Shown in pieces: positions 8,348-16,244 of a stretch of DNA of 64,000 nt; within the stretch, counting starts at the first letter, position 1, and every line of letters starts with the position of its first letter. This stretch comes from Streptomyces sp. NBC_01549 (GTDB lineage: Bacteria > Actinomycetota > Actinomycetes > Streptomycetales > Streptomycetaceae). The DNA lies in NCBI RefSeq assembly GCF_026339955.1, contig NZ_JAPEPW010000001.1, forward strand, positions 7,585,001 to 7,649,000, written 5' to 3'. Position numbers and translations under genes: made by a program. The notes under the pieces are model-generated. The model had not been told where the DNA came from. It saw only the letters and a program-made list of their open reading frames with translations, and did not search any database.

Positions 8348-9727
8348 ATGCCCACTGAACCCCCTTTCCTCGATCCTTCCGCCATCCCTTCCTTCGATCA
8401 CCGCTCCGCCTCCCGCGACGCTCTGCGCGGCCTGGCGGTGGGTGACGCCTTCGGCGCCCAGTTCTTCGTACCGGACAATCTCCCCGGCCTGCGGGAGCGG
8501 CGGTTGCCCGCCGCGGAGTGGCCGTGGACGGACGACACGGAGATGGCCTGCTCGGTCTTCGAGGTGCTGCGCCGGCGTGGCAGCGTGGACCAGCACGAAC
8601 TGGCGCACGGCTTCGCCCGCAGGCATGACTTCGACCGCGGCTACGGTCCGGCGATGAACCGGCTGCTGCGCCTGGTCCGCGAGGGCGGAAGGTGGCAGGA
8701 GCTGGCCGCTGAACTGTTCGACGGCCAGGGGTCGTGGGGCAATGGGGCCGCGATGCGGGTGGCGCCTTTGGGCGCGTGGTTCGCCGTGGACCTCGCCGAG
8801 GCAGCAGCGCAGGCCGGGCGGTCGGCGCGGGTGACGCACACCCATCCGGAGGCGGTGGCCGGGGCGGTCGCCGTGGCGGTGGGAGCCGCGTGCGCGGCAC
8901 GCGGGCGCGTTCGGCCGGTGACCGGAGCCCAGTTGCTGGCGGCGGTGGAGGAGCTGACGCCGGAGGGACGGGTCCGTTCGGGGGTGGCCGAGGCGCGCGA
9001 GCTGCTGGACCAGCCGCACGCCGAGTACGCGGCACACCGGTTGGGCAACGGGCGGCAGGTGAGCGCGGCGGACACGGTGCCCTTCGCGTTGTGGTGCGCG
9101 GCCCGGCACCTGGAGGACTTCGCGGAGGCGTTGTGGGCGTGTGCCTCGGTGGGTGGGGATGTCGACACCACCTGCGCGATCGTCGGGGGGATCGTCGCCG
9201 CGCGGGTGGGCACGGCGGGGATACCCGCCGCGTGGCGGGCCGCGTCCGAGGCGCTGCCGGAGTGGGTGGCGGAGGACGAGCTCGGTGAGGACCTCAGCCG
9301 TGCGGGGCTGGGCCGCGACGTGACGCCACTGCGCCGCCCCGAGCCGGTTCCGGTGCCGGAGCTGGTGTGGACTCCGGGGCAGTGGCAGCGCGTCCGGCAC
9401 GGTGTGCGGTCGCTGAGCATGGATGAGAAGTGGAATGCGTACCTGGAAGACGATCAGCTGATGCTGCACCGCAGTTGGACCGGTCGTGGCATCTTCCGGG
9501 TGACCGTGGCCGAGGACCCGTTCGGTCGGCGGCCGGTAGCCGCGCTGGTCGAGTCGGACCCGGAGCTGTACCGCCGAGGCGGCGACGAGACGGAGAGCGC
9601 CTTCCTGGAACTCTTCCTGCGTGCCTGGTACATGGACGATTCCCGGCCTGAACTGTGGGATCGCTACCAGGAGTTGCGTCACGCCGAGGCAACGAGGGAG
9701 CAGCGGCCGGCGGAGGGGACCGCCTGA
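8348..9727 (+). CDS. ADP-ribosylglycohydrolase-family protein with C-terminal extension
   Basis: 459 residues from ATG 8348 (AGGA upstream at 8336-8339; an in-frame ATG nine bases earlier is an alternative). The first about 320 residues form the DraG/ARH fold: LRGLAVGDAFGAQFF, the metal-binding WTDDTEM, GNGAAMRVAPLG and VGGDVDTTCAIVGGIVAA. Enzymes of this family remove ADP-ribose from arginine or related substrates using two magnesium ions. A C-terminal segment of about 90 residues (MDEKWNAYLEDDQLMLHRSWTG onward) looks like a separate small domain. Cytoplasmic; the substrate cannot be told from sequence. Confidence 0.9.
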   Translation: MPTEPPFLDPSAIPSFDHRSASRDALRGLAVGDAFGAQFFVPDNLPGLRERRLPAAEWPWTDDTEMACSVFEVLRRRGSVDQHELAHGFARRHDFDRGYGPAMNRLLRLVREGGRWQELAAELFDGQGSWGNGAAMRVAPLGAWFAVDLAEAAAQAGRSARVTHTHPEAVAGAVAVAVGAACAARGRVRPVTGAQLLAAVEELTPEGRVRSGVAEARELLDQPHAEYAAHRLGNGRQVSAADTVPFALWCAARHLEDFAEALWACASVGGDVDTTCAIVGGIVAARVGTAGIPAAWRAASEALPEWVAEDELGEDLSRAGLGRDVTPLRRPEPVPVPELVWTPGQWQRVRHGVRSLSMDEKWNAYLEDDQLMLHRSWTGRGIFRVTVAEDPFGRRPVAALVESDPELYRRGGDETESAFLELFLRAWYMDDSRPELWDRYQELRHAEATREQRPAEGTA

Positions 9728-9981
9728 CCGGCGAGCGGGCGCGGCCCCGCCACCAAGGGGGTGGCGGGCCAGGAGCGGCTGTCAACCCCGGCCTGGGGGG
9801 CAGGACGACGAGCGGCGCGCACCGCCGAGCACCGCTGCCGGGACCCGCGACCAGCGCGGCACGTGATCCATACGGGATTGTTGGCGAACCCTTGCCGCCG
9901 TCTTACTGATCATGTCTCTTCCGCCGCGTACGGTTCCCGTAAGGGGGTGTCCCGTCAATGACCTTCGAGCAAGGGGAACGG

Positions 9982-10878
9982 ATGACACCCAGTCGCCGAG
10001 CGGTTCTGGCGGCCATGGCGGGAAGCGCGCTCGCCGGCTGTGCGGGCCCCCAGAGCACGGCCAACGGCGTCGCGTCCGCCACCGGTTCCCCCTCCGCACC
10101 CGCAGCGATCGCAACCGGCACGAGCGCCCCGGCCTCCAGCCCCTCGGCCACCGCACCCAGCGCGTCGGGCGCCGTCACCCGCGCCGACATCGTGGCCCGC
10201 TACGGGCACGCGGTGCCGCACACCTGGGGCTTCGACGCCCCCACCGTGGTCCACGCGCTGCCGACCGCCACACGCGTGATCGCCCTGACCTTCGACGCCT
10301 GCGGAGGCCCGGGCGGAAGCGGCTACGACCGTGCGTTGATCGACTTCCTGCGTAGAAGGGAGATACCGGCGACCCTGTTCATCAACTCCCGCTGGATCGA
10401 CGCCAACCCCGCCGTCTTCCGCCGACTGGCCGCCGAGCCGTTGTTCGAGATCGCCAACCATGGCACCCGGCACCGCCCCCTGTCGGTCACAGGGCGCTCC
10501 GCCTACGGCATCCCCGGCACCCGCAGCGCCGCCGAGGTCTACGACGAGATCGCCGGCAACCGGACCAAGCTCACCCGGTTGCTGGGCGCGCCGCCACGCT
10601 TCTTCCGGTCCGGCACCGCCTACTGCGACGACGTCGCGGCACGGATCGTCAACGCCTTGGGAGAACGCTTCGTCAGCTTCATGGTCAACGGCGACGGTGG
10701 TGCCACCTTCACCCCCGAGCAGGTCCGTAGCACCGTCGCCGGCGCCCCCGGCGGATCCATCGTCATCGGCCACATGAACCACCCCCGGGGCGGCACCGCC
10801 CGAGGCATCGCCGCCGCCGTCCCCCGGTTGCTGGCCACCGGCCACAGCTTCACCCGCCTTTCGGACGCACTGCACTGA
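9982..10878 (+). CDS. Lipoprotein polysaccharide deacetylase (NodB/CE4 family)
   Basis: 298 residues from ATG 9982, preceded by AAGGGGA. N-terminal SRRAVLAAMAGSALAGC is a lipoprotein signal with lipobox LAGC. A Ser/Ala/Pro-rich linker runs to about residue 70, then a CE4 deacetylase domain. Motif 1 is ALTFDACGG, where the second metal-ligand Asp of the usual TFDD is Ala, as in one actinobacterial subgroup. Motif 2 is NHGTRHRP (H-x3-H). Motif 3 is PRFFRSGTAYCD. A C-terminal VIGHMNHP supplies the last His. It probably acts at the outer membrane face on peptidoglycan or another N-acetylated polysaccharide. Confidence 0.9.
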   Translation: MTPSRRAVLAAMAGSALAGCAGPQSTANGVASATGSPSAPAAIATGTSAPASSPSATAPSASGAVTRADIVARYGHAVPHTWGFDAPTVVHALPTATRVIALTFDACGGPGGSGYDRALIDFLRRREIPATLFINSRWIDANPAVFRRLAAEPLFEIANHGTRHRPLSVTGRSAYGIPGTRSAAEVYDEIAGNRTKLTRLLGAPPRFFRSGTAYCDDVAARIVNALGERFVSFMVNGDGGATFTPEQVRSTVAGAPGGSIVIGHMNHPRGGTARGIAAAVPRLLATGHSFTRLSDALH

Positions 10879-11011
10879 CAACGTGTCCGGTGCGTCGGCA
10901 AGGAGCGGCCGTGGCCGGCATGGGGGCGGCCGACGTCCGTATGGCTGAACCGCGGCCTGACAGTACGATCGGCGAGCCGTTGGCCGGGCAGCGGCAGCAC
11001 GGTGGACGCAG

Positions 11012-11197
11012 TCAGCCGGGGGGACAGGTGGGTCCCGCCTCGCGGAGGCAGCGTTCGAGGCGCCGCTGGAAGTCGTCGAAGGACTCGTCCACGGGCCAGG
11101 TCTGATAGGCGGTGAAGGTGGCGGTCACCGCGAGGTTCAGCCGCAACGTCACGGTCAGCTCGTCGTACTCGCTCTCGGCGCCCTGGGATAGCCTCAA
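11012..11197 (-). CDS. Small hypothetical protein
   Basis: 61 residues with clear GC bias at third positions, starting from TTG 11197, three bases from the divergent VOC gene start. The sequence (ELTVTLRLNLAVTATFTAYQTW, ESFDDFQRRLERCLREAG) suggests a strand-rich N-terminus and an amphipathic helix. No family recognised. It may be the remainder of a longer gene. Confidence 0.4.
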   Translation of the reverse strand: MRLSQGAESEYDELTVTLRLNLAVTATFTAYQTWPVDESFDDFQRRLERCLREAGPTCPPG

Positions 11198-11199
11198 GC

Positions 11200-11589
11200 A
11201 TGCGATCTCGAACAGGCGGCATGTGGTGGGGGACCGCGATCGAAGTGCCGGACCCCGACGCTTTGGCCCGCTTCTACGCGCAACTGCTGGATTGGCCGAT
11301 CGCTCACAAGGAGCCCGGAACAGTCGTCGTCGCTGCGCCGCAAGGGGCTATCTACCTCGTGTTTCAGCAGACCACCGGATACCAGCCCCCTGTGTGGCCA
11401 CCGGTCGACGGCGACCAGCGCCCGATGATGCACCTCGACTTCCAGGTGGGCGACCTGGAAGACGCGGTTTCTGAGGCAGTCGCCATGGGAGCCTCGCTGG
11501 CGTCGGTTCAGCCACAAGAGAATGTCCGAGTGCTCTTCGACCCCGCCGGGCATCCCTTCTGCCTGTGCCGCGATGACGACAGGGCCTAG
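11200..11589 (+). CDS. VOC (glyoxalase/bleomycin-resistance) family protein
   Basis: 129 residues, a single-domain VOC protein with paired beta-alpha-beta-beta-beta units: GTAIEVPDPDALARFYAQLLDWP at the front and MMHLDFQVGDLEDAVSEAVAMGA with LFDPAGHPFCLC at the back. VOC proteins are metal-dependent isomerases or dioxygenases, or drug-binding proteins. This type is usually annotated only as glyoxalase-like. There is no good ribosome-binding site; TAGCCT lies about eight bases upstream, compatible with a leaderless start, which is inference. Confidence 0.85.
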   Translation: MRSRTGGMWWGTAIEVPDPDALARFYAQLLDWPIAHKEPGTVVVAAPQGAIYLVFQQTTGYQPPVWPPVDGDQRPMMHLDFQVGDLEDAVSEAVAMGASLASVQPQENVRVLFDPAGHPFCLCRDDDRA

Positions 11590-11752
11590 GCCTGTCCGGC
11601 GGATCATGCCGCGGACGCGGGGCTTGGCACGCCCCCCCCCAGCGGGGGATACCCCAGCAGGCGCCGTACCTGCGGAGCTCAGCCGCCAGGGCCTGTCACA
11701 CCACCATGCCTCGCCCGGTCTATCTGGTGTCGAACAACAACCAGAGGGAATC

Positions 11753-13108
11753 ATGCGTGAGATTGTGATTGTTGGTGGCGGCTACGCAGGTTTCTACACT
11801 GCGTGGGGTCTTCAGAAGACGCTGCGCAAAGGCGAGGCACGGGTCACGGTGGTCGATCCGCGTCCTTACATGACCTACCAGCCCTTCCTCCCAGAGGTGA
11901 CGGCTGGATCGATCGAGGCACGTCACGCCGCCGTGTCGATGCGGCGGCACCTGCGCAGCACCCGACTGATCGCGGGGAGCGTGACCAAGATCAGCAACGC
12001 GGACCGGACCGTCACCGTCCGGCCCGCGAGCGGAGCCGACTACGACCTCCCATACGACACCCTCGTGGTCACCGCCGGTGCGGTGACCCGCACCTTCCCC
12101 ATACCTGGCCTGGAACAGCATGCGATCGGCCTGAAGCACGTGGAGGAGGCGGTGGCCATTCGCGACCGCCTGATGACCGCGTTTGACCAAGCAGCGTCAT
12201 TGCCGCCGGGTGCCGAACGGCGAAAGCTGCTCACCGTGACGTTCGTGGGCGGCGGGTTCTCCGGTGTCGAGGGCTTCGGCGAACTGCTGTCGCTGGCGAC
12301 CGCGATGCTCAAGTCCTATCCGGAACTGAGCTTCGACGACCTGTCCTTCCATCTGGTCGAGGCCCGGGGCCGCATCCTGCCCGAGGTGGGAGACAAGCCC
12401 GGCGCCTGGGTGGTGCGCTCCTTGGAACGCCGCGGCGCGCACGTTCACCTGAACACGCAGCTCGTCTCCACCGAAGACGGGCACGTCGTGCTCTCCAGCG
12501 GAGAGGAGTTCGATTCGGGGCTGATCGTCTGGACCGCGGGCAACGCCTCGAACCCGGTGGTGCACAACCACACGGATCTGCCGGTCGACGAGCGCGGCCT
12601 GCTCGTGGTTCGCGCCGATCTTCGTGTGGGTACCGACAGCGAGCCCGTGCCGGAGGTGTGGGCGGCCGGAGACGATGCGGCCGTCCCCGACCTGGCTTCG
12701 CCCATACCAGGGGCGCACACGGTGCCGAACGCCCAGCACGCCGTACGGCAGGGCAAGCGCCTCGCCAAGAACATCGCAGCCAGTCTGCACGGGGGCAGAA
12801 TCCGAAACTACCGCCACAGCAGTCTGGGAGTAGTGGCGACGTTGGGGCTGGGGCGGGGCATCTTCCAGTACAAGAGCATCGTCATCAAGGGACTTCCCGC
12901 CTGGCTGATGCACCGGGGCTATCACGTCCTGGCCGTGCCCACCTGGGAGCGCAAGGTCCGCGTTCTCACCGTCTGGCTCACCGCCGCCCTGTACGGCCGG
13001 GACCTCGTCTCCCTGGCCTCCGTTCAGCACCCACGGGACGCATTCGTCACGAGCGGCAGGCCGCAGGGCTCCGGCGAGAGCCGGGTGAGCGACCACATGG
13101 CGGGATGA
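11753..13108 (+). CDS. NDH-2-like NAD(P)/FAD-dependent oxidoreductase
   Basis: 451 residues from ATG 11753 with AGAGGGA upstream. Two Rossmann dinucleotide-binding sites are visible: IVIVGGGYAGFYTAWGL at residues 4-20 for FAD and TVTFVGGGFSGVEGFGEL near 160 for NAD(P)H. The family motifs RPYMTYQPFLPEV, VWTAGNASNP and VWAAGDDAAVPD (FAD-binding Asp) are present. A C-terminal segment (YKSIVIKGLPAWLMHRGYHVL, VLTVWLTAALYGRDLVSL) matches the membrane-attachment region of type II NADH dehydrogenases. Predicted role: electron transfer from NADH to quinone at the inner membrane face without proton pumping. Confidence 0.9.
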   Translation: MREIVIVGGGYAGFYTAWGLQKTLRKGEARVTVVDPRPYMTYQPFLPEVTAGSIEARHAAVSMRRHLRSTRLIAGSVTKISNADRTVTVRPASGADYDLPYDTLVVTAGAVTRTFPIPGLEQHAIGLKHVEEAVAIRDRLMTAFDQAASLPPGAERRKLLTVTFVGGGFSGVEGFGELLSLATAMLKSYPELSFDDLSFHLVEARGRILPEVGDKPGAWVVRSLERRGAHVHLNTQLVSTEDGHVVLSSGEEFDSGLIVWTAGNASNPVVHNHTDLPVDERGLLVVRADLRVGTDSEPVPEVWAAGDDAAVPDLASPIPGAHTVPNAQHAVRQGKRLAKNIAASLHGGRIRNYRHSSLGVVATLGLGRGIFQYKSIVIKGLPAWLMHRGYHVLAVPTWERKVRVLTVWLTAALYGRDLVSLASVQHPRDAFVTSGRPQGSGESRVSDHMAG

Positions 13109-13251
13109 GCGTGGCGAAAAGGCCCAACGGCTGACGGGCCGCACGGAGGCATAGGCCGACGCATGCCCTCGGAGTGATTGATCCGACCTGCTGATGAGTG
13201 GGCGCGGGCGCCACCAGCCGTCTCGTGGCCCGCTTGCGGGACCGCGGCCAT

Positions 13252-13314
13252 GTCGCGACGCGTACCTCGACGCACGATCGCAGGAACGCACGATCGCAGG
13301 AAACGCGTCGCGAC
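13252..13314. repeat. 12-bp inverted repeat enclosing a 16-bp tandem repeat
   Basis: GTCGCGACGCGT at 13252-13263 has a perfect inverted partner at 13303-13314. Between them CGCACGATCGCAGGAA occurs twice in perfect tandem (13271-13286 and 13287-13302), directly abutting the right arm. It lies 145 bases after the NDH-2-like gene. It could be a terminator, a protein-binding array or a mobile-element end. Confidence 0.75.
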
Positions 13315-13460
13315 GGCGTCGGCCGCGAGAGCGCGTGTCACAGACAGGCGAGCTTTCCGGTCTTTCGATGTGAAGGCCGCACCACCGAAACGGTGCGGTG
13401 GACGGTGTCCTTGCAGCTTCCCTGAAAGGGCTGCCTCCGCATCAGGCGAAGGGTTTGTCT

Positions 13461-13709
13461 ATGAAGGTCGTTGTGGTCGGCGACACCGGCCTTCTGGGCC
13501 GTGAGACCGCCGACAGAGGCAGAGGCCAAAGGCACGAGGCCGTTGCCGCCACAGAAGACCGGACCGTCTGCGTGGTGCCCGTTCAGATCAGTCCGGTGTC
13601 GTGCGGTGAGGTTGCCGCGCTGATCGCCCACCGCTGCCGCTCGGTGAAGGGCGTTACTGATGGCGGCTCTGTATGCCGACGGCGCATCCGGCAGGCCGGT
13701 CGCCGATGA
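13461..13709 (+). pseudogene. Remnant of an NAD(P)-binding SDR/NmrA-like gene
   Basis: ATG 13461 has AAGGG seven bases upstream and reads MKVVVVGDTGLLGRETAD, then RHEAVAATEDRTV. This closely matches the Rossmann glycine motif and second strand of atypical SDR proteins (normally VVVGGTGLIG). After about 35 residues the similarity is lost and the frame closes at 13709. The first Gly of the motif is Asp here. Almost certainly a decayed gene start. Confidence 0.55.
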
Positions 13710-13868
13710 GACCCCAGGAGCTACGACCCTCCGCTTGAGCGGGCGACGTCGTGCCGGCACACACCCCACGACCCGGTTCACCGGGATCTGCCATGCATCC
13801 CCGGCATTCGACCTGTCCGGACCCGGTATCGCCGGGACCGGGTTTCTTGTTCCCCTTTGGAGTACACC

Positions 13869-14213
13869 ATGGACGCAAGTCAGGAGGCCGCACGCGGCCT
13901 GAGCGACATCGAAGAGTTTCTCTACCAGGAGGCTCATCTGGAAGCCGCGCATCGGCGCGTAGCAGAATTCACCGAACGAGTGCTGGGGCTGACCCAGGAG
14001 CAGAAACTGGACATCGAGCAGTGGTATCTCGAAGAGCAGAGATACGTTGCCCACATGGTGACCGAGCACATAGCTGACAGCATCAACGTGGTGGAAGAGC
14101 TACACCACAACAGCTTCGGGCGATGGCTCCGAGGGACGCTGATCGCGATGGTCCTGATCACCGTGGCGTTGATCTGTCTGTGTGTCGCTGTGATCCTGGG
14201 ATCGTCCAGCTGA
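13869..14213 (+). CDS. Small tail-anchored membrane protein
   Basis: 114 residues from ATG 13869, with GGAG upstream. The N-terminal about 90 residues are helical and acidic (GLSDIEEFLYQEAHLEAAHRRV, LTQEQKLDIEQWYLEEQRYV). The C-terminus is one transmembrane helix (TLIAMVLITVALICLCVAVIL). No enzyme motif. The layout is that of a helical cytosolic domain held at the membrane. Third-position GC is a little lower than in the neighbours. Function unknown. Confidence 0.75.
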   Translation: MDASQEAARGLSDIEEFLYQEAHLEAAHRRVAEFTERVLGLTQEQKLDIEQWYLEEQRYVAHMVTEHIADSINVVEELHHNSFGRWLRGTLIAMVLITVALICLCVAVILGSSS

Positions 14214-14323
14214 ACCACCGGCGTTGCTCGGCCCGCGTCTGTTCCTGGGCCAGGCCGCGAGCACGATCTCGGAAGTCGGCAGCGGTGGGTCCACGGCCCG
14301 GCTCGCGCAAGTACTGCGTCAGC

Positions 14324-15268
14324 TCACTCGGTCCCCCCGTGGACCGAGGCGAGGAACGTGACCACTGCCGTGGCGAACGCTTCTGGAGTCTCGACATGCC
14401 CCAGGTGACCGGTCTTGTCCAGGACCACGAGCTGCGCCCCGGGGACCTCGTCGTGGATCATCTGTGCCCAGCGCGGCCCGCAGATGAAGTCCGCCTCTCC
14501 GACCAGAACCAGCGTGGGCGCGCTGACGCCGGCCAGCTCGCCCCGGACGTCGAACGGCGGGCCTTCGCCCCGTGCGGGTGCGGCATACATACGCAGCATC
14601 TGGCGTGCGGGGCCGAACTCGTCCTCGCGCCCCCAGTAGTCGTAGAAGTACGTGGGAAGGAAGGAGCGCAGCACCGAGGTCGCGCCGTCGTCGTCGAGCT
14701 GGCCGAGTGGTGCGGTGAGACCGGCGACGTAGGTGGCCACCTCGGGGTGCTCGGCGACATGGCGCTGCGCGAATCGTTCCATGTTGGCCACCGCGACAGA
14801 CCAGAAGTCATCGCCCGTCACCGGCGAGGTGTCGTACAAGATCAAGGATGCGACATGTTCCGGATGGTCAAGCGCGTACCGTTGAGCGACAAACCCTCCG
14901 TGTGAATGCCCGAGCAGAGCGACCTCGGGCAGGGCGAGGTGCTCGATCACCGCGTGAAGAAAGCGGGTGTACGTGGCCAGGTTGTATTCGCGCGCGTCCG
15001 GCAGCCGACCGGATGCGCCGGTGCCGACGGGCTCGACATAGACCATGGTCAGGTCCTGCTCGAGCAGGGGCATGCGCAGGTACTCCCAGCCGATACCGGG
15101 CCCTCCGGAGTGGGCGATGCACACCGGACCTGTACCGGCGACGTGATAGCGCTGCTCGATGACAGACGATCCGTGCCGGACGGCGATGGTGTGAGTGCCG
15201 GGGGACAGCGGTGAGTCCTGCTCTTCGACAGGGGGCCGGGGCGGTGTCGATTCAGGGGAGACGTTCAC
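14324..15268 (-). CDS. Alpha/beta hydrolase (proline iminopeptidase-like)
   Basis: 314 residues. Classic alpha/beta-hydrolase order: oxyanion-hole region AHSGGPGIGWEYL, MVYVEPVGTGASGR, nucleophile elbow LLGHSHGGFVAQ (Ser), acid LVLVGEADFICGP and catalytic His in KTGHLGHVETPE. The SGGPG and EPVGTGASG signatures are those of the S33 peptidase/proline iminopeptidase branch, but substrates in the branch vary widely. A 25-residue Pro/Ser-rich N-terminal tail precedes the domain without a signal peptide. Cytoplasmic; stands alone. Confidence 0.88.
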   Translation of the reverse strand: MNVSPESTPPRPPVEEQDSPLSPGTHTIAVRHGSSVIEQRYHVAGTGPVCIAHSGGPGIGWEYLRMPLLEQDLTMVYVEPVGTGASGRLPDAREYNLATYTRFLHAVIEHLALPEVALLGHSHGGFVAQRYALDHPEHVASLILYDTSPVTGDDFWSVAVANMERFAQRHVAEHPEVATYVAGLTAPLGQLDDDGATSVLRSFLPTYFYDYWGREDEFGPARQMLRMYAAPARGEGPPFDVRGELAGVSAPTLVLVGEADFICGPRWAQMIHDEVPGAQLVVLDKTGHLGHVETPEAFATAVVTFLASVHGGTE

Positions 15269-15727
15269 ACTTCCAGATGCTGCGCCAACAACAGAGCTTG
15301 ATCAAGTCATTGTGAAATGTGTCATCACACTGTTACGGCGTGGGTGGCAAGACGATCACCCCGACGTAACCCCGTCCACTTCTTCTGCTTCCACCCGAAG
15401 AGATTTGCTCTCTACTTTGCCCCGTATAGAGATGAGATGGCGAGGTGTCGAGCACCTCTGTCAACGTCGTTGACACTGTCTTCAATACAGTGTCAACATG
15501 GTCGGCAAGACAGTAAAGCTTTGATAGGGTCATCACAGCGTTTCGGACGCCAGTGTCACATCCCCCGTGACTGGTGTTCGGAACACCACCTGCGACTAGA
15601 GCCCGCAGGTGAAGTCCCGGGTGCCACGGATCCCCCGATGAGTGGCACCCGGGACCGTAGCGGACGACTTGTCGCAGGGCAGGGCCCTTGGTGTATTGAT
15701 CACGAGCGTTGTTGACACCGGCAGGGC
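15269..15727. other. Non-coding region with an operator-like palindrome
   Basis: Lower GC than its surroundings and no supported gene. Apart from the inverted repeat at 15469-15497 I see only short unconvincing frames. Confidence 0.5.
15469..15497. promoter_or_regulatory. Operator-like perfect inverted repeat
   Basis: GTTGACACTGT and its perfect complement ACAGTGTCAAC are separated by seven bases (CTTCAAT). The half-site contains TTGACA, so a repressor bound here could cover a -35 box on either strand. The size and symmetry fit TetR-type operators. No regulator or intact target gene is adjacent, so the regulated gene may have been lost when the IS481 remnant arrived. Confidence 0.55.
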
Positions 15728-16231
15728 TTGATCATGGCGAAGACCTCCGGTGTGGTGGAGGTGTCCAGGCCCGCATCGACCGTGTACCGCATCCTGGTCC
15801 GCCACGGCCTCAACCGGCTCGCGTTCCTGGACCGGCCCACCGGGCAGGTCATCCGCCGCTACGAACGCGACCGGCCCGGCGAGCTGATCCACGTAGACGT
15901 CAAGAAGCTCGGCCGCATCCCCGACGGCGGCGGCCACAATGTCCTGGGCCGCCAGGTCGGCCGCGCCCGCCGTGCCGGCATGGGCTTCGACTACGTCCAC
16001 TCCGTCGTCGAGGACCACTCCCGCCTGGCCTAAAGCGAGATCCACCCCGACGAGAAGGCCGCCACCTGCGCCGCCTTCCTGCGCCGGGCCGCGACCTTCT
16101 TCGCCGCATCGGGCATCGACCGCATCGAACGGGTTCTGACCCACAACGCCTGGCCCTACGGCAAGACCTCCGCCTGGCGACAGGCACTGGCCGGCCTCGG
16201 CGCGACCGGCAAACTCACTTCAGCCGTGTGA
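15728..16231 (+). pseudogene. IS481-family transposase remnant
   Basis: The frame TVYRILVRHGLNRLAFLDRPTG, HVDVKKLGRIPDGGGHNVLG, VVEDHSRLA closely parallels the intact IS481 transposase at 30.2-31.1 kb. It is stopped by TAA at 16032, where the relative has Tyr, and then continues in frame (SEIHPDEKAATCAAFLRRAA). Both the N-terminal helix-turn-helix and the C-terminal third are missing. Confidence 0.85.
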
Positions 16232-16244
16232 ACAACCCTGTGGG

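Noticed and set aside
7721..9682. 653-codon minus-strand open frame
   Set aside because: Only its last about 180 codons are protein-like. The upstream part is the antisense of the ADP-ribosylglycohydrolase gene.
11632..11640. Run of nine C between the VOC and NDH-2-like genes, possible phase-variable tract
   Set aside because: It lies between genes about 110 bases before the next start and forms a small hairpin with the following G run. Nothing links it to expression switching.
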